This document shows, in pieces, positions 1 through 7,141 of a stretch of DNA of 9,472 nt (its first letter is position 1; the number at the start of each line of letters is the position of its first letter). A program made the translations under genes and the position numbers. Below the pieces are notes generated by a model. It searched no databases. It saw only the letters and a list, made by a program, of their open reading frames with translations, and was not told the origin of the DNA. Source of the stretch: Clostridia bacterium (GTDB taxonomy: Bacteria; Bacillota; Clostridia; Christensenellales; Aristaeellaceae); contig CAAGII010000012.1 in assembly GCA_900769875.1 (NCBI GenBank), positions 1-9,472 on the forward strand. Reading direction: 5' to 3'.

Positions 1-830
1 AGGCCGTCGGCATCATTGCCGCGCAGGCCATCGGCGAGCCCGGCACGCAGCTGACCATGCGTACCTTCCATACCGGCGGTATTGCGTCGGGCGAGGATAT
101 CACGCAGGGTCTTCCCCGCGTGGAGGAGCTGTTCGAGGCACGCAAGCCCAAGCGCGAGGCAGTGCTGAGCGACCTGAGCGGCACCGTGGCCATCGTCGAG
201 CAGAAGAACAAGCGCATGCTGCAGGTGACCAGCGATACCAACCCGCAGGACGTGCGCGCCTACCAGATCACCTACGGCAGCCGCCTGAAGGTGCAGCCCG
301 GCGACCATGTGGAAGCCGGCGCCGAGCTGGTGGAGGGCTCCATCAACCCGCACGACCTCATGCGCATTCTGGGCGCGAAGGCCGTGCAGGAATACCTGCT
401 CAAGGAAGTTCTGAGCGTGTACCGCCTCCAGGGCGTGGCCGTGGCCGACAAGCATATCGAGATCATCGTCCGTCAGATGCTGCGCAAGGTGCGCGTGGAG
501 GACGCCGGCGAAACCAATCTGCTGCCCGGCTCTCTGGTGGATATCTTCACCTTCCGCAGCGCCAACCAGGAGGCCGTCATGAACGAGAAGCGCCCCGCGA
601 CCGCCAAGCAGATTCTGCTGGGCATCACCAAGGCGTCTCTGGCAACCGAAAGCTTCCTGAGCGCCGCCTCCTTCCAGGAGACCACGCGCGTGCTGACCGA
701 GGCTGCCATCCGCGGCAAGATCGATCCGCTGCTCGGCCTGAAGGAGAACGTGATCATCGGCAAGCTGATCCCCGCCGGTACCGGTATGCACCGCTACAAG
801 GATATCGAAATCCGCGAGAACAGCTATTGA
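1..830 (+). CDS. rpoC: DNA-directed RNA polymerase subunit beta' (RpoC), C-terminal part, 5' truncated by window edge
   Basis: This is the C-terminal end of the largest catalytic subunit of RNA polymerase. Reading frame 3 is open from the window edge and begins AVGIIAAQAIGEPGTQLTM, the highly conserved block leading into the trigger loop. The trigger-loop residues MRTFH lie at 57-71; the histidine at 69-71 corresponds to E. coli beta' His936, which assists nucleotide addition. The frame then passes directly into GEDITQGLPRVEELFEARKPK-like sequence, so the large lineage-specific insertion found after the trigger loop in enterobacteria is absent. The internal ATG at 57 is a trigger-loop methionine and not a start. 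The end of the protein (IPAGTGMHRYKDIEI) is typical of RpoC, and the TGA stop is at 828-830. Identification is very secure; only about the last 276 residues are present. Confidence 0.98.
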   Translation, partial: AVGIIAAQAIGEPGTQLTMRTFHTGGIASGEDITQGLPRVEELFEARKPKREAVLSDLSGTVAIVEQKNKRMLQVTSDTNPQDVRAYQITYGSRLKVQPGDHVEAGAELVEGSINPHDLMRILGAKAVQEYLLKEVLSVYRLQGVAVADKHIEIIVRQMLRKVRVEDAGETNLLPGSLVDIFTFRSANQEAVMNEKRPATAKQILLGITKASLATESFLSAASFQETTRVLTEAAIRGKIDPLLGLKENVIIGKLIPAGTGMHRYKDIEIRENSY

Positions 831-859
831 TCGGGAGGTCACCGGCTTCCCACGATCAA
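827..859 (+). other. Hairpin overlapping the rpoC stop codon
   Basis: TTGATCG (827-833, including the TGA stop) pairs perfectly with CGATCAA (853-859). Inside it GGAGG (834-838) pairs with CTTCC (846-850), with one G-U pair, a 7-base loop and a 2-base CA bulge on the 3' side. No T tract follows, so it is not a classical terminator. It may protect the 3' end of the message or assist the terminator just downstream. The pairing is read directly; the role is inference. Confidence 0.5.
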
Positions 860-873
860 CCAACGCATGATCC

Positions 874-908
874 GGGGGAGCTTCCGTCAAGGAGGCTCCC
901 TCTTTTCC
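874..908 (+). terminator. Rho-independent terminator after rpoC
   Basis: GGGAGCTTCC (876-885) pairs with GGAGGCTCCC (891-900), ten pairs with one T-G wobble, around the 5-base loop GTCAA. TCTTTTCC follows. Position directly after rpoC fits the end of an rpoB-rpoC transcript. The T tract is short, so some read-through into the next gene is possible. Confidence 0.85.
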
Positions 909-938
909 ATCATTGAGCAAGAAAGGCTGTGAGGGATT

Positions 939-1442
939 GTGAGCAAGGATAACATCGTACTCATCGGCATGCCGGGCTGCGGCAAAAGCACTGTGGGCGT
1001 GGTGCTTGCCAAAACGCTGAACATGGAATTTGTGGATTCGGACATCGTCATTCAGCGCAGCAGAAACAAGCGCCTCTCCCAGCTGATGGACGAGCTTGGC
1101 ACAGAGGGCTTCCGCCAGCTTGAAAATGATATCAACGCCGGGCTTGACGTGCATCACTGCGTGATCGCCACCGGCGGCAGCGTGATTTACGGGCAGGGCG
1201 CGATGGAGCATCTCAGGCAGATTGGCACCGTTGTCTACCTGCGCCTCCCCTACCCCGCCATTGAGGAGCGCCTTGGCGACCTTCATGCCCGCGGCGTAAC
1301 CATGAAGCCCGGCCAGACGCTGCTGGATCTGTATAACGAGCGCTGCCCCGAATACGAGCGCTGGGCGGATGTGACGCTGCAGTGCGAGGGGCTCAGGCTG
1401 CGCGAGGTGGTCGCCAAGCTGCGCGCGGAGCTTAAGCTGTAA
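939..1442 (+). CDS. Shikimate kinase-like P-loop kinase (AroK family, divergent)
   Basis: A 167-residue protein of shikimate kinase size and fold. It carries a Walker A loop GMPGCGKST (residues 10-18), the VDSD segment (32-35) where family members bind shikimate through an aspartate, FRQLE (58-62) with the conserved arginine, ATGGS (77-81), and a C-terminal ERCPEYERWADVTL block typical of the family. True AroK/AroL have three glycines at the GGG motif and an arginine-rich lid. Here the third glycine is Ser81, and the lid region reads RGVTMKPGQTL (118-128) instead of the usual RPLL-type sequence. Such proteins are common in Clostridia, from memory, and are normally labelled shikimate kinase; whether shikimate is the substrate is unproven. 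The GTG start is preceded by GAGG at 931-934, only 4 bases away. It lies 35 bases upstream of the topoisomerase B gene and probably shares its transcript. Confidence 0.8.
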   Translation: MSKDNIVLIGMPGCGKSTVGVVLAKTLNMEFVDSDIVIQRSRNKRLSQLMDELGTEGFRQLENDINAGLDVHHCVIATGGSVIYGQGAMEHLRQIGTVVYLRLPYPAIEERLGDLHARGVTMKPGQTLLDLYNERCPEYERWADVTLQCEGLRLREVVAKLRAELKL

Positions 1443-1477
1443 GCGCGCGTCAATCCCGAAAAGGAGCGTAAACCTAC

Positions 1478-3463
1478 ATGGCTCAAACCTATAACGCCGG
1501 AAGCATTCAGGTGCTTGAAGGTCTGGAAGCGGTGCGTATGCGCCCCGGCATGTACATCGGCACAACGTCGTCGCGCGGTCTGCATCACCTCCTGTGGGAG
1601 ATTGTGGACAACGCCATTGACGAAGCCAGCAATGGCTACGCGGATGAGGTCACCGTCACGCTGCACACTGACGGCTCCGCCAGCGTCATGGACAATGGGC
1701 GCGGCGTACCCGTCGACCGCCACCCCACCCTCGGTATCAGCGGTCTGGAGGTGGTCTACACCAGGCTGCACGCGGGCGGCAAGTTCTCCGGCGAAAATTA
1801 TGACTATTCCGGCGGTCTGCACGGCGTGGGCGCGTCGGTGGTCAACGCGCTGTCGCGGTGGATGGTGGTGGATTCCTTCACCAACTGGGAGCACTGGCAG
1901 ATGCGCTTTGCCAGCCAGCCCGACGAGAAGCTGGGCAAGGTGACCGCCGGCGTGCCGCAGGGGCCGCTGCAGAAAATCGGCAATACCCGCAAGAAAGGCA
2001 CGCTGGTGCGTTTTTTGCCCGATGATGCCATCTTTGAGGATATCCGCTTCAACCATGAGCAGGTATCGCGTCGCCTGCAGGAGCTGGCGTATCTGAACCG
2101 CGGGCTGAAGATTGTGTTTGTGGACGAGCGCGTCAAGGAGCAGGCTCAGCGCGAGAAGGTGTTCCATTACGAGGGCGGTATCGAGGATTTTGTGCGCTAC
2201 CTCAACACCGACAAGACCAGTCTGCATAGCGACGTGATTTATCTGGAGGGAAAGCGCGGCACCACCATCTGCCGTGCCGCCATCCAGTACACCGACGGCT
2301 ACACGGAGAACGTGTTCAGCTATGTCAACAACATCCCCACCGCCGAGGGCGGCAGCCATGAGACAGGCTTCAAGGCCGCGTTCACCAAGGCCTTCAATGA
2401 CTTCGCGCGCAAAGCCGGTGTGCTGAAGGAAAAGGACAACAACCTGTCCGGCGAGGATTTCCGTGAGGGCATGACCTGCGTGCTGGTGACCATGGTCAAG
2501 AACCCGCAGTTCGAGGGACAGACCAAGGGTCGCCTCGGCAACAGCGAGGTGCGTCCCGCTGTAGAGGCGGTGATCGCCGAGCAGCTGACCATGTGGCTGG
2601 AAGACCTCAAGCATCAGGACGTAGCCATGCAAATCGCCGCCAAGGCCGTGCGCGCCGCGCAGGTGCGCGAAGCCGCGCGCAAGACCCGCGACAACGCCCG
2701 CAAGGCCAATCAGCTGGAGGCGGCGCCGCTGGTGGGCAAGCTGGCAGCCTCCTCCGGACGCAGACCCGAGGACAACGAGCTGTTCATCGTCGAGGGCGAT
2801 TCCGCCGGTGGCAGCGCCAAGCAGGGACGCGACCGCCGCTTTCAGGCGATCCTGCCCCTGCGGGGCAAGCCGCTCAACGCCGAAAAGAAGCGCCTGGATC
2901 AGGTGTTGCTCAACGAGGAGTTCCGCAGCCTCATCACCGCGCTGGGCACCTCCATTGACGAGGGCTTCAACCTTGCCAACCTCAAATACCACAAGGTCAT
3001 CATCCTCTCCGATGCCGATCAGGACGGCGCGCATATCCGCGCCATTCTGCTGACCTTCTTCTTCCGTTATATGAAGGAGCTGATCACAGCCGGACATGTC
3101 TACATCGGCATGCCGCCGCTGTACAAGGTGCAGAAGGGCAGCAAGGTCTGGTACGCCTATGATGACAAGGAGCTCGCCAAAATGACGAAGGAAGCGGGCA
3201 AGGGCTACCTCCTCCAGCGCTACAAGGGTCTTGGCGAAATGAACCCCGAGCAGCTGTGGGCAACCACGATGGATCCCGCCCAGCGCAAGCTGATGCAGGT
3301 GTCCATCGACGACGCGGCGCAGGCGGACAGGCTCGTGACCATCCTCATGGGCGACAAGGTGGAGCCAAGGCGCGACTACATCGCCGAGCATGCCGACTTC
3401 AACCGTCAGGATTCCTTCGAGCTGCCGCCGGAGCAGACCGCGCTCTTCCATTCGGCTGATTGA
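1478..3463 (+). CDS. gyrB/parE: Type IIA DNA topoisomerase ATPase subunit (GyrB/ParE)
   Basis: The ATPase subunit of a DNA gyrase or topoisomerase IV, 661 residues, close to the size of Gram-positive GyrB/ParE without the enterobacterial insertion. Domains in order: GHKL ATPase with EIVDNAIDEA (Glu41 the likely general base), DNGRGVPVD and GLHGVGASVVNALS; transducer with FEGQTKGRLGNSEV (QTK-loop lysine Lys350); TOPRIM with EGDSAGGS (Glu439, Asp441) and DADQDG (Asp512, Asp514, Asp516), which bind the metal ions for cleavage; and a C-terminal KGLGEMNPEQLW block. It couples ATP hydrolysis to strand passage with the cleavage subunit encoded 11 bases downstream. An AAGGAG at 1461-1466 precedes the ATG by 11 bases. 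The choice between GyrB and ParE is not settled from this sequence alone; the partner's C-terminal domain favours a topoisomerase IV-like pair. Confidence 0.95.
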   Translation: MAQTYNAGSIQVLEGLEAVRMRPGMYIGTTSSRGLHHLLWEIVDNAIDEASNGYADEVTVTLHTDGSASVMDNGRGVPVDRHPTLGISGLEVVYTRLHAGGKFSGENYDYSGGLHGVGASVVNALSRWMVVDSFTNWEHWQMRFASQPDEKLGKVTAGVPQGPLQKIGNTRKKGTLVRFLPDDAIFEDIRFNHEQVSRRLQELAYLNRGLKIVFVDERVKEQAQREKVFHYEGGIEDFVRYLNTDKTSLHSDVIYLEGKRGTTICRAAIQYTDGYTENVFSYVNNIPTAEGGSHETGFKAAFTKAFNDFARKAGVLKEKDNNLSGEDFREGMTCVLVTMVKNPQFEGQTKGRLGNSEVRPAVEAVIAEQLTMWLEDLKHQDVAMQIAAKAVRAAQVREAARKTRDNARKANQLEAAPLVGKLAASSGRRPEDNELFIVEGDSAGGSAKQGRDRRFQAILPLRGKPLNAEKKRLDQVLLNEEFRSLITALGTSIDEGFNLANLKYHKVIILSDADQDGAHIRAILLTFFFRYMKELITAGHVYIGMPPLYKVQKGSKVWYAYDDKELAKMTKEAGKGYLLQRYKGLGEMNPEQLWATTMDPAQRKLMQVSIDDAAQADRLVTILMGDKVEPRRDYIAEHADFNRQDSFELPPEQTALFHSAD

Positions 3464-3464
3464 C

Positions 3465-3470
3465 AGGAGG
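3465..3470 (+). promoter_or_regulatory. Ribosome binding site fixing the GyrA/ParC start
   Basis: AGGAGG lies 4 bases before ATG 3475. The frame is also open from a TTG at 3460 that overlaps the stop of the preceding gene, but no site precedes that TTG and the Shine-Dalgarno would fall inside the coding sequence. The ATG is therefore the supported start. Confidence 0.85.
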
Positions 3471-3474
3471 GCAC

Positions 3475-5955
3475 ATGGCCAGAAAACGCGATTCAGAAAA
3501 GCCGATCGTTAAGGACGATCCAAGCCGCATCATCCAGTCCACCATGGAAGAGGTGATGCACAACTCCATGATCCCCTATGCGGAGCATGTCATTCTTGAG
3601 CGCGCCCTCCCCCGCGTGGAGGACGGACTCAAGCCCGTGCAGCGCCGCATCCTCTACACCATGATGGAGCTGGGCACGACCCCCGACAAGCCGCACCGCA
3701 AGTGCGCCCGTATCGTGGGCGACTGCCTTGGTAAATACCATCCGCATGGTGACAGCAGCGTGTATGGCGCCATCGTGCACATGGCGCAGGACTTCAGCAT
3801 GCGCGCCCCCATGGTGGACGGGCATGGCAACTTCGGCTCCATCGACGGCGACAGCGCCGCCGCCATGCGATACACAGAGGCCCGCATGACGCCCCTCGCC
3901 ATGCAGATGCTGCGCGATATCGAGAAGGACACCGTGCCCTTCCGGCTGAATTTCGACGACTCCCTCAAGGAGCCGGATATGCTCCCCGCCCGATTCCCGA
4001 ATCTGCTGGTCAACGGCGCGACGGGCATCGCGGTCGGCCTTGCCACCAACATTCCGCCGCACAACTTCGGCGAAGCGGTGCGCGCCGTCGTCGCGCAGAT
4101 CGAGGATCCCGAGATTCCGCTGGATGAGCTGATGAACATCATCCCCGGCCCCGATTTCCCCACAGGCGGCGTGCTCCTTGATAACGAGGAAATCCGCAAG
4201 GGCTACGAAACCGGACGCAGCAAGCTGCAGGTACGCGCGCGCGTTCACATCGAGGACGGCAGCGCGGGACGGAAGCTGCTGGTCATCGACGAGATTCCCT
4301 ACGAGGTCAACAAATCCGCGATGCTGGAAAAGATCCTGAAGCTCAGCGAGGAGAAGAAGGCGCAGCTCGGCTGCATCTACGATATCCGCGACGAGAGCGA
4401 CAAGGAAGGCATCCGCGCCATTATCGAGCTGAAAAAGGACGCCAATCCCGACAAGGTGCTCGCCTATCTGTACAAGTACAGCGACCTGCAGGTGACCTTC
4501 GGCGTGAACATGGTGGCCATCGCGGGCGGCAAGCCGGTGCAGATGGGTCTCAAGGAAATGATCGGCTATTTCATCGATCATCAAAAGAATGTGGTCAGGC
4601 GCCGCACGCAGTTTGAGCTGAATCAGGCTCGCACCCGCGCTCACATTCTGGAAGGCCTGATGATCGCCGTGGACAACCTTGACGAGGTCATCCGGCTCAT
4701 CCGTGCCAGCAAGACGCCCAAGGAGGCGCGCCAGAGGCTGATGGACGCGTTCACGCTGGACGAAGCGCAGGCGCAGGCCATTCTGGATATGCGCCTGCAG
4801 CGCCTGACCAATCTGGAAATCCTCGCGCTGCGCAAGGAGTACGAGGAGCTGCTCAAGCTGATCGACCGCCTTGAGGGCATTCTGCGCAGCGAGCGCAAGC
4901 TGCTTGGGCTCATCCGCAAGGAGCTGCTGGAGATCGCGGATCAGTTCGGCGACGAGCGGCGCACCACCATCGAAAAGCCCTCCACCTCCGCGCTGGAGCC
5001 GGAGGATGAACAGCCTGTGCCGGAGGAATGCGTGGTGGCCTTTACGCACAGCGGCGCGCTCAAGCGCATGTATCCCGCCCATTACGCGAAGAGCCCGCTG
5101 CCGCAGATGCGCGACGACGCGAAGGAGGCCGCGCGCTTCCTCTTCCATACGCAGACGGATCACACGCTGTACATCTTCACCGACCATGGCAACTGCTACA
5201 CGCTCGGCGTGGGCAAGCTGACCGAATGCAAGCCAAAGGATCGCGGTCAGCAGCTCTCAGCGCTGCTCGCAGGTCTGGAGGACAAGGAGCAGGCGCTGTA
5301 CATCGCGTGCATGGCAAGCGGCGAAATGAAGCAGGCGCCCGATCTCCTGTTCGTCACCCGCAGTGGCCAGATCAAGCGCAGCGCAGCCGCGGAGTTTGAC
5401 GTGCGAAGCAAAAAGTTCGCCGCCGTCAATTTGAGGAAGGACGACACACTGCTGACCGTGCTGCCCGCCACAGGCACAGGCGACCTGCTGATGATTACGC
5501 GTGCCGGCATGTCCATCCGCTTCCCGCTGGACGCTGTGCCCGCACAGGGGCGTATCTCCTCCGGCGTGAAGGGCATGAGCGTGAACAGCGGCGACGAGGT
5601 GATCTTTGCCACGCAGCTCCGCTCCGGCGACGAGCTGGTGCTGATGAGCGATCGCGGCTACGGCAAACGCCTGCCAGAAGTCGAGTTTGAGGTGCAGAAC
5701 CGCAGCGGCAAGGGCGCAAGCTGCTTTGCCTTCAACAAGAACGGCGCGAACGGCCGCTGGATCGCCGGTGTGGCGCAATGCGGCGCGGCATCCTGCGACC
5801 TGCTGGTGACACAGGCTTCGTCCGCTCCCAGCGTCATTTCAAAGGACAGCATCAAGCCACAGTCCCGCACCGAGCGCGGCACACCGTGCGTGATCGCCCT
5901 GCTCGACGACGTGGTCACAGGGATTGCCCCGGCGGGCACGGCAGCGGAAGCCTGA
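3475..5955 (+). CDS. gyrA/parC: Type IIA DNA topoisomerase cleavage subunit (GyrA/ParC, ParC-like)
   Basis: An 826-residue cleavage and rejoining subunit, partner of the upstream ATPase subunit. The winged-helix region holds GLKPVQRRILY (51-61), GKYHPHGDSSVYG (86-98) and AAAMRYTEARMT, in which Tyr133 is the catalytic tyrosine that attacks DNA. The tower and coiled-coil region follows (DMRLQRLTNLE near residue 440), and a beta-pinwheel C-terminal domain starts near residue 515. Two features are unusual. Gly98 stands where E. coli GyrA has Asp87 and ParC has Glu84 in the quinolone pocket. The canonical GyrA box (QRRGGKG) is missing from the first blade near residue 540, yet QNRSGKG occurs at 741-747 in a late blade. 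The missing first-blade box suggests decatenation or relaxation rather than strong supercoiling, but that is inference. The TGA stop is followed by no visible terminator. Confidence 0.95.
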   Translation: MARKRDSEKPIVKDDPSRIIQSTMEEVMHNSMIPYAEHVILERALPRVEDGLKPVQRRILYTMMELGTTPDKPHRKCARIVGDCLGKYHPHGDSSVYGAIVHMAQDFSMRAPMVDGHGNFGSIDGDSAAAMRYTEARMTPLAMQMLRDIEKDTVPFRLNFDDSLKEPDMLPARFPNLLVNGATGIAVGLATNIPPHNFGEAVRAVVAQIEDPEIPLDELMNIIPGPDFPTGGVLLDNEEIRKGYETGRSKLQVRARVHIEDGSAGRKLLVIDEIPYEVNKSAMLEKILKLSEEKKAQLGCIYDIRDESDKEGIRAIIELKKDANPDKVLAYLYKYSDLQVTFGVNMVAIAGGKPVQMGLKEMIGYFIDHQKNVVRRRTQFELNQARTRAHILEGLMIAVDNLDEVIRLIRASKTPKEARQRLMDAFTLDEAQAQAILDMRLQRLTNLEILALRKEYEELLKLIDRLEGILRSERKLLGLIRKELLEIADQFGDERRTTIEKPSTSALEPEDEQPVPEECVVAFTHSGALKRMYPAHYAKSPLPQMRDDAKEAARFLFHTQTDHTLYIFTDHGNCYTLGVGKLTECKPKDRGQQLSALLAGLEDKEQALYIACMASGEMKQAPDLLFVTRSGQIKRSAAAEFDVRSKKFAAVNLRKDDTLLTVLPATGTGDLLMITRAGMSIRFPLDAVPAQGRISSGVKGMSVNSGDEVIFATQLRSGDELVLMSDRGYGKRLPEVEFEVQNRSGKGASCFAFNKNGANGRWIAGVAQCGAASCDLLVTQASSAPSVISKDSIKPQSRTERGTPCVIALLDDVVTGIAPAGTAAEA

Positions 5956-5959
5956 CGAC

Positions 5960-5988
5960 TTGATTTTCACCCTCAAACATGGTAGAAT
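5960..5988 (+). promoter_or_regulatory. Sigma-70-type promoter with extended -10, upstream of the DUF4097-ybaB-recR genes
   Basis: TTGATT at 5960-5965 (4 of 6 consensus) and TAGAAT at 5983-5988 (5 of 6) are 17 bases apart, with TG at 5980-5981 forming an extended -10 (TGGTAGAAT). Transcription would start near 5995, leaving a leader of about 32 bases before the ATG at 6027. It begins 4 bases after the gyrA/parC stop and allows the recR group to be expressed independently. Confidence 0.72.
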
Positions 5989-6012
5989 ACCGTATTGAGC
6001 GCCGCACAGGCG

Positions 6013-6020
6013 AAGGAGGT
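6013..6020 (+). promoter_or_regulatory. Ribosome binding site fixing the DUF4097 start
   Basis: AAGGAGGT lies 6 bases before ATG 6027, an ideal spacing. An in-frame ATG at 5979 overlaps the -10 element of the promoter and would lie upstream of the predicted transcript start, so it is rejected as the start. Confidence 0.85.
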
Positions 6021-6026
6021 ACCAGC

Positions 6027-6776
6027 ATGAGCCGCAATCAAAGCTTCTCCCCCATGGAGGTGTCCGCGCTGGCCGTCAGGCTGACATGGGCTTCGGTGGA
6101 GATCATGGTCGATGACGTGGAGCAGCTTCAGATTCTCGTCGCCGGAAGCGACGTGGACTGCGGAGATCTGAAAGTGGAGCTTTCCGACGGTACGCTCCTG
6201 CTGGAGCAGCCGGCCATCGGCATCAACATGAACCTGATGGCAGGCCGCTGGATGGATGTGTTCATCCGCATGCCGCTCAAGTGGAGAGGCCCGGTGGAGC
6301 TCTCCACCCGTTCCGGCCGCATCAACGCACGAGGACTGTGCGGCACGGATATCCGGCTGGAAAGCGTTACCGGCGATCTGCGCGTGATGAATGTCAGTGG
6401 CATTGATTGCATGATGCACACAGTGTCCGGTCACCTGTTCGGCGGCATGGTGGACTGCGAAAGGCTCACTCTCCGCTCCGTGGCGAGCGATATCACCATG
6501 GAGGATGCGAGCTTCCGCACGGTCAAGGCCGCGTCGGTCAGCGGCAGCATCCGTCTGGGCGCGACCCGCCCCATTGAGGCGGTGGATGCCAACACGGTCA
6601 CCGGTCACCTGACCATCAGCGCGCCTGTTTCGCAGATCAGGCTGAGCTACCACTCCGTCAGCGGTCAGCTCCGCACGCGCGGCGTCGCGCTCCAGCAAAG
6701 CGGCATCCCTATTTCTCTCTCCTCCGTGTCCGGCGATTTAGAGATCAACGGCCTGACGGACGACGCAATGGAATGA
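6027..6776 (+). CDS. DUF4097-type beta-strand repeat protein of unknown function
   Basis: A 249-residue protein built of short beta-strand repeats. The strand turns carry a recurring SG or TG followed by a hydrophobic residue: SGRI, TGDL, SGHL, SDI, SGSI, TGHL, SGQL and SGDL, each about 20 to 25 residues apart through the C-terminal two thirds. This pattern matches the DUF4097 family, sometimes labelled putative adhesin, which is expected to form a right-handed parallel beta structure. There is no signal peptide, membrane segment or sorting motif, so this copy looks cytoplasmic. In other Gram-positive bacteria, from memory, DUF4097 proteins often sit beside membrane-stress or transcription regulators; here it leads a group with ybaB and recR, 27 bases upstream of ybaB. 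The biochemical role is unknown. Family assignment is by repeat pattern only. Confidence 0.75.
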   Translation: MSRNQSFSPMEVSALAVRLTWASVEIMVDDVEQLQILVAGSDVDCGDLKVELSDGTLLLEQPAIGINMNLMAGRWMDVFIRMPLKWRGPVELSTRSGRINARGLCGTDIRLESVTGDLRVMNVSGIDCMMHTVSGHLFGGMVDCERLTLRSVASDITMEDASFRTVKAASVSGSIRLGATRPIEAVDANTVTGHLTISAPVSQIRLSYHSVSGQLRTRGVALQQSGIPISLSSVSGDLEINGLTDDAME

Positions 6777-6803
6777 TTACACGATATTGAGGAGGTTCAT
6801 CCA

Positions 6804-7139
6804 ATGGCACGGCAGAATTTCGGCGGCTTCGGCGGCGGCAATATGCAGCAGCTGATGCGCCAGGCACAGAAAATGCAGCAGCAGATGACTGAGGCCCAGG
6901 AAAAGCTGGACGCGATGGAATACGAGGCCGCAAGCGGCGGCGGCATGGTGCAGGTGAAGGTGAGCGGCAAGCGTGAGCTGCTCAGCCTGACCATCAACCC
7001 CGAATGCGTTGATCCCGAGGATGTGGAAATGCTGCAGGACATGGTCATGGCCGCGGTCAATGAAGCCCTGCGCAAGGGTGAGGAAGCCCGCGAGGCTGCC
7101 ATGAACCGCATGGCTCCCGGCATGGGCGGCATGTTTTAA
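6804..7139 (+). CDS. ybaB: YbaB/EbfC family nucleoid-associated DNA-binding protein
   Basis: A 111-residue YbaB/EbfC protein. Family members form dimers that bind DNA and associate with the nucleoid, and the gene is usually next to recR. The N-terminal segment (residues 14-45) is a Gln/Met-rich amphipathic helix with MQQLMRQAQKMQQQM. A glycine-rich turn and the core VQVKVSGKRELLSLTINPE strand block follow, then VEMLQDMVMAAVNEALRKGEE, the second long helix, and a Gly/Met-rich tail GMGGMF. A Gly/Phe-rich start (MARQNFGGFGGGN) is typical of Gram-positive members. The strong AGGAGGT at 6790-6796 lies 7 bases before the ATG. The TAA stop is 2 bases before the recR start, so the two are almost certainly co-transcribed and translationally coupled. 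Confidence 0.95.
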   Translation: MARQNFGGFGGGNMQQLMRQAQKMQQQMTEAQEKLDAMEYEAASGGGMVQVKVSGKRELLSLTINPECVDPEDVEMLQDMVMAAVNEALRKGEEAREAAMNRMAPGMGGMF

Positions 7140-7141
7140 GC

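Noticed and set aside
1283..3451. A 722-residue open frame on the minus strand across the kinase and GyrB/ParE genes
   Set aside because: It lies antisense to a certain gene, is rich in Leu, His, Ala, Gly and Val as expected of the complement of GC-biased codons, and shows no domain motif. It is a shadow frame.
3493..5187. A 564-residue open frame on the minus strand across the GyrA/ParC gene
   Set aside because: Same reasoning: antisense to a gene with clear catalytic motifs, composition biased to His, Leu, Ala and Asp, no recognisable family.
5979..6026. Upstream ATG giving a 16-residue N-terminal extension of the DUF4097 protein
   Set aside because: The codon overlaps the -10 region of the promoter at 5960-5988, and a near-perfect ribosome binding site serves ATG 6027.
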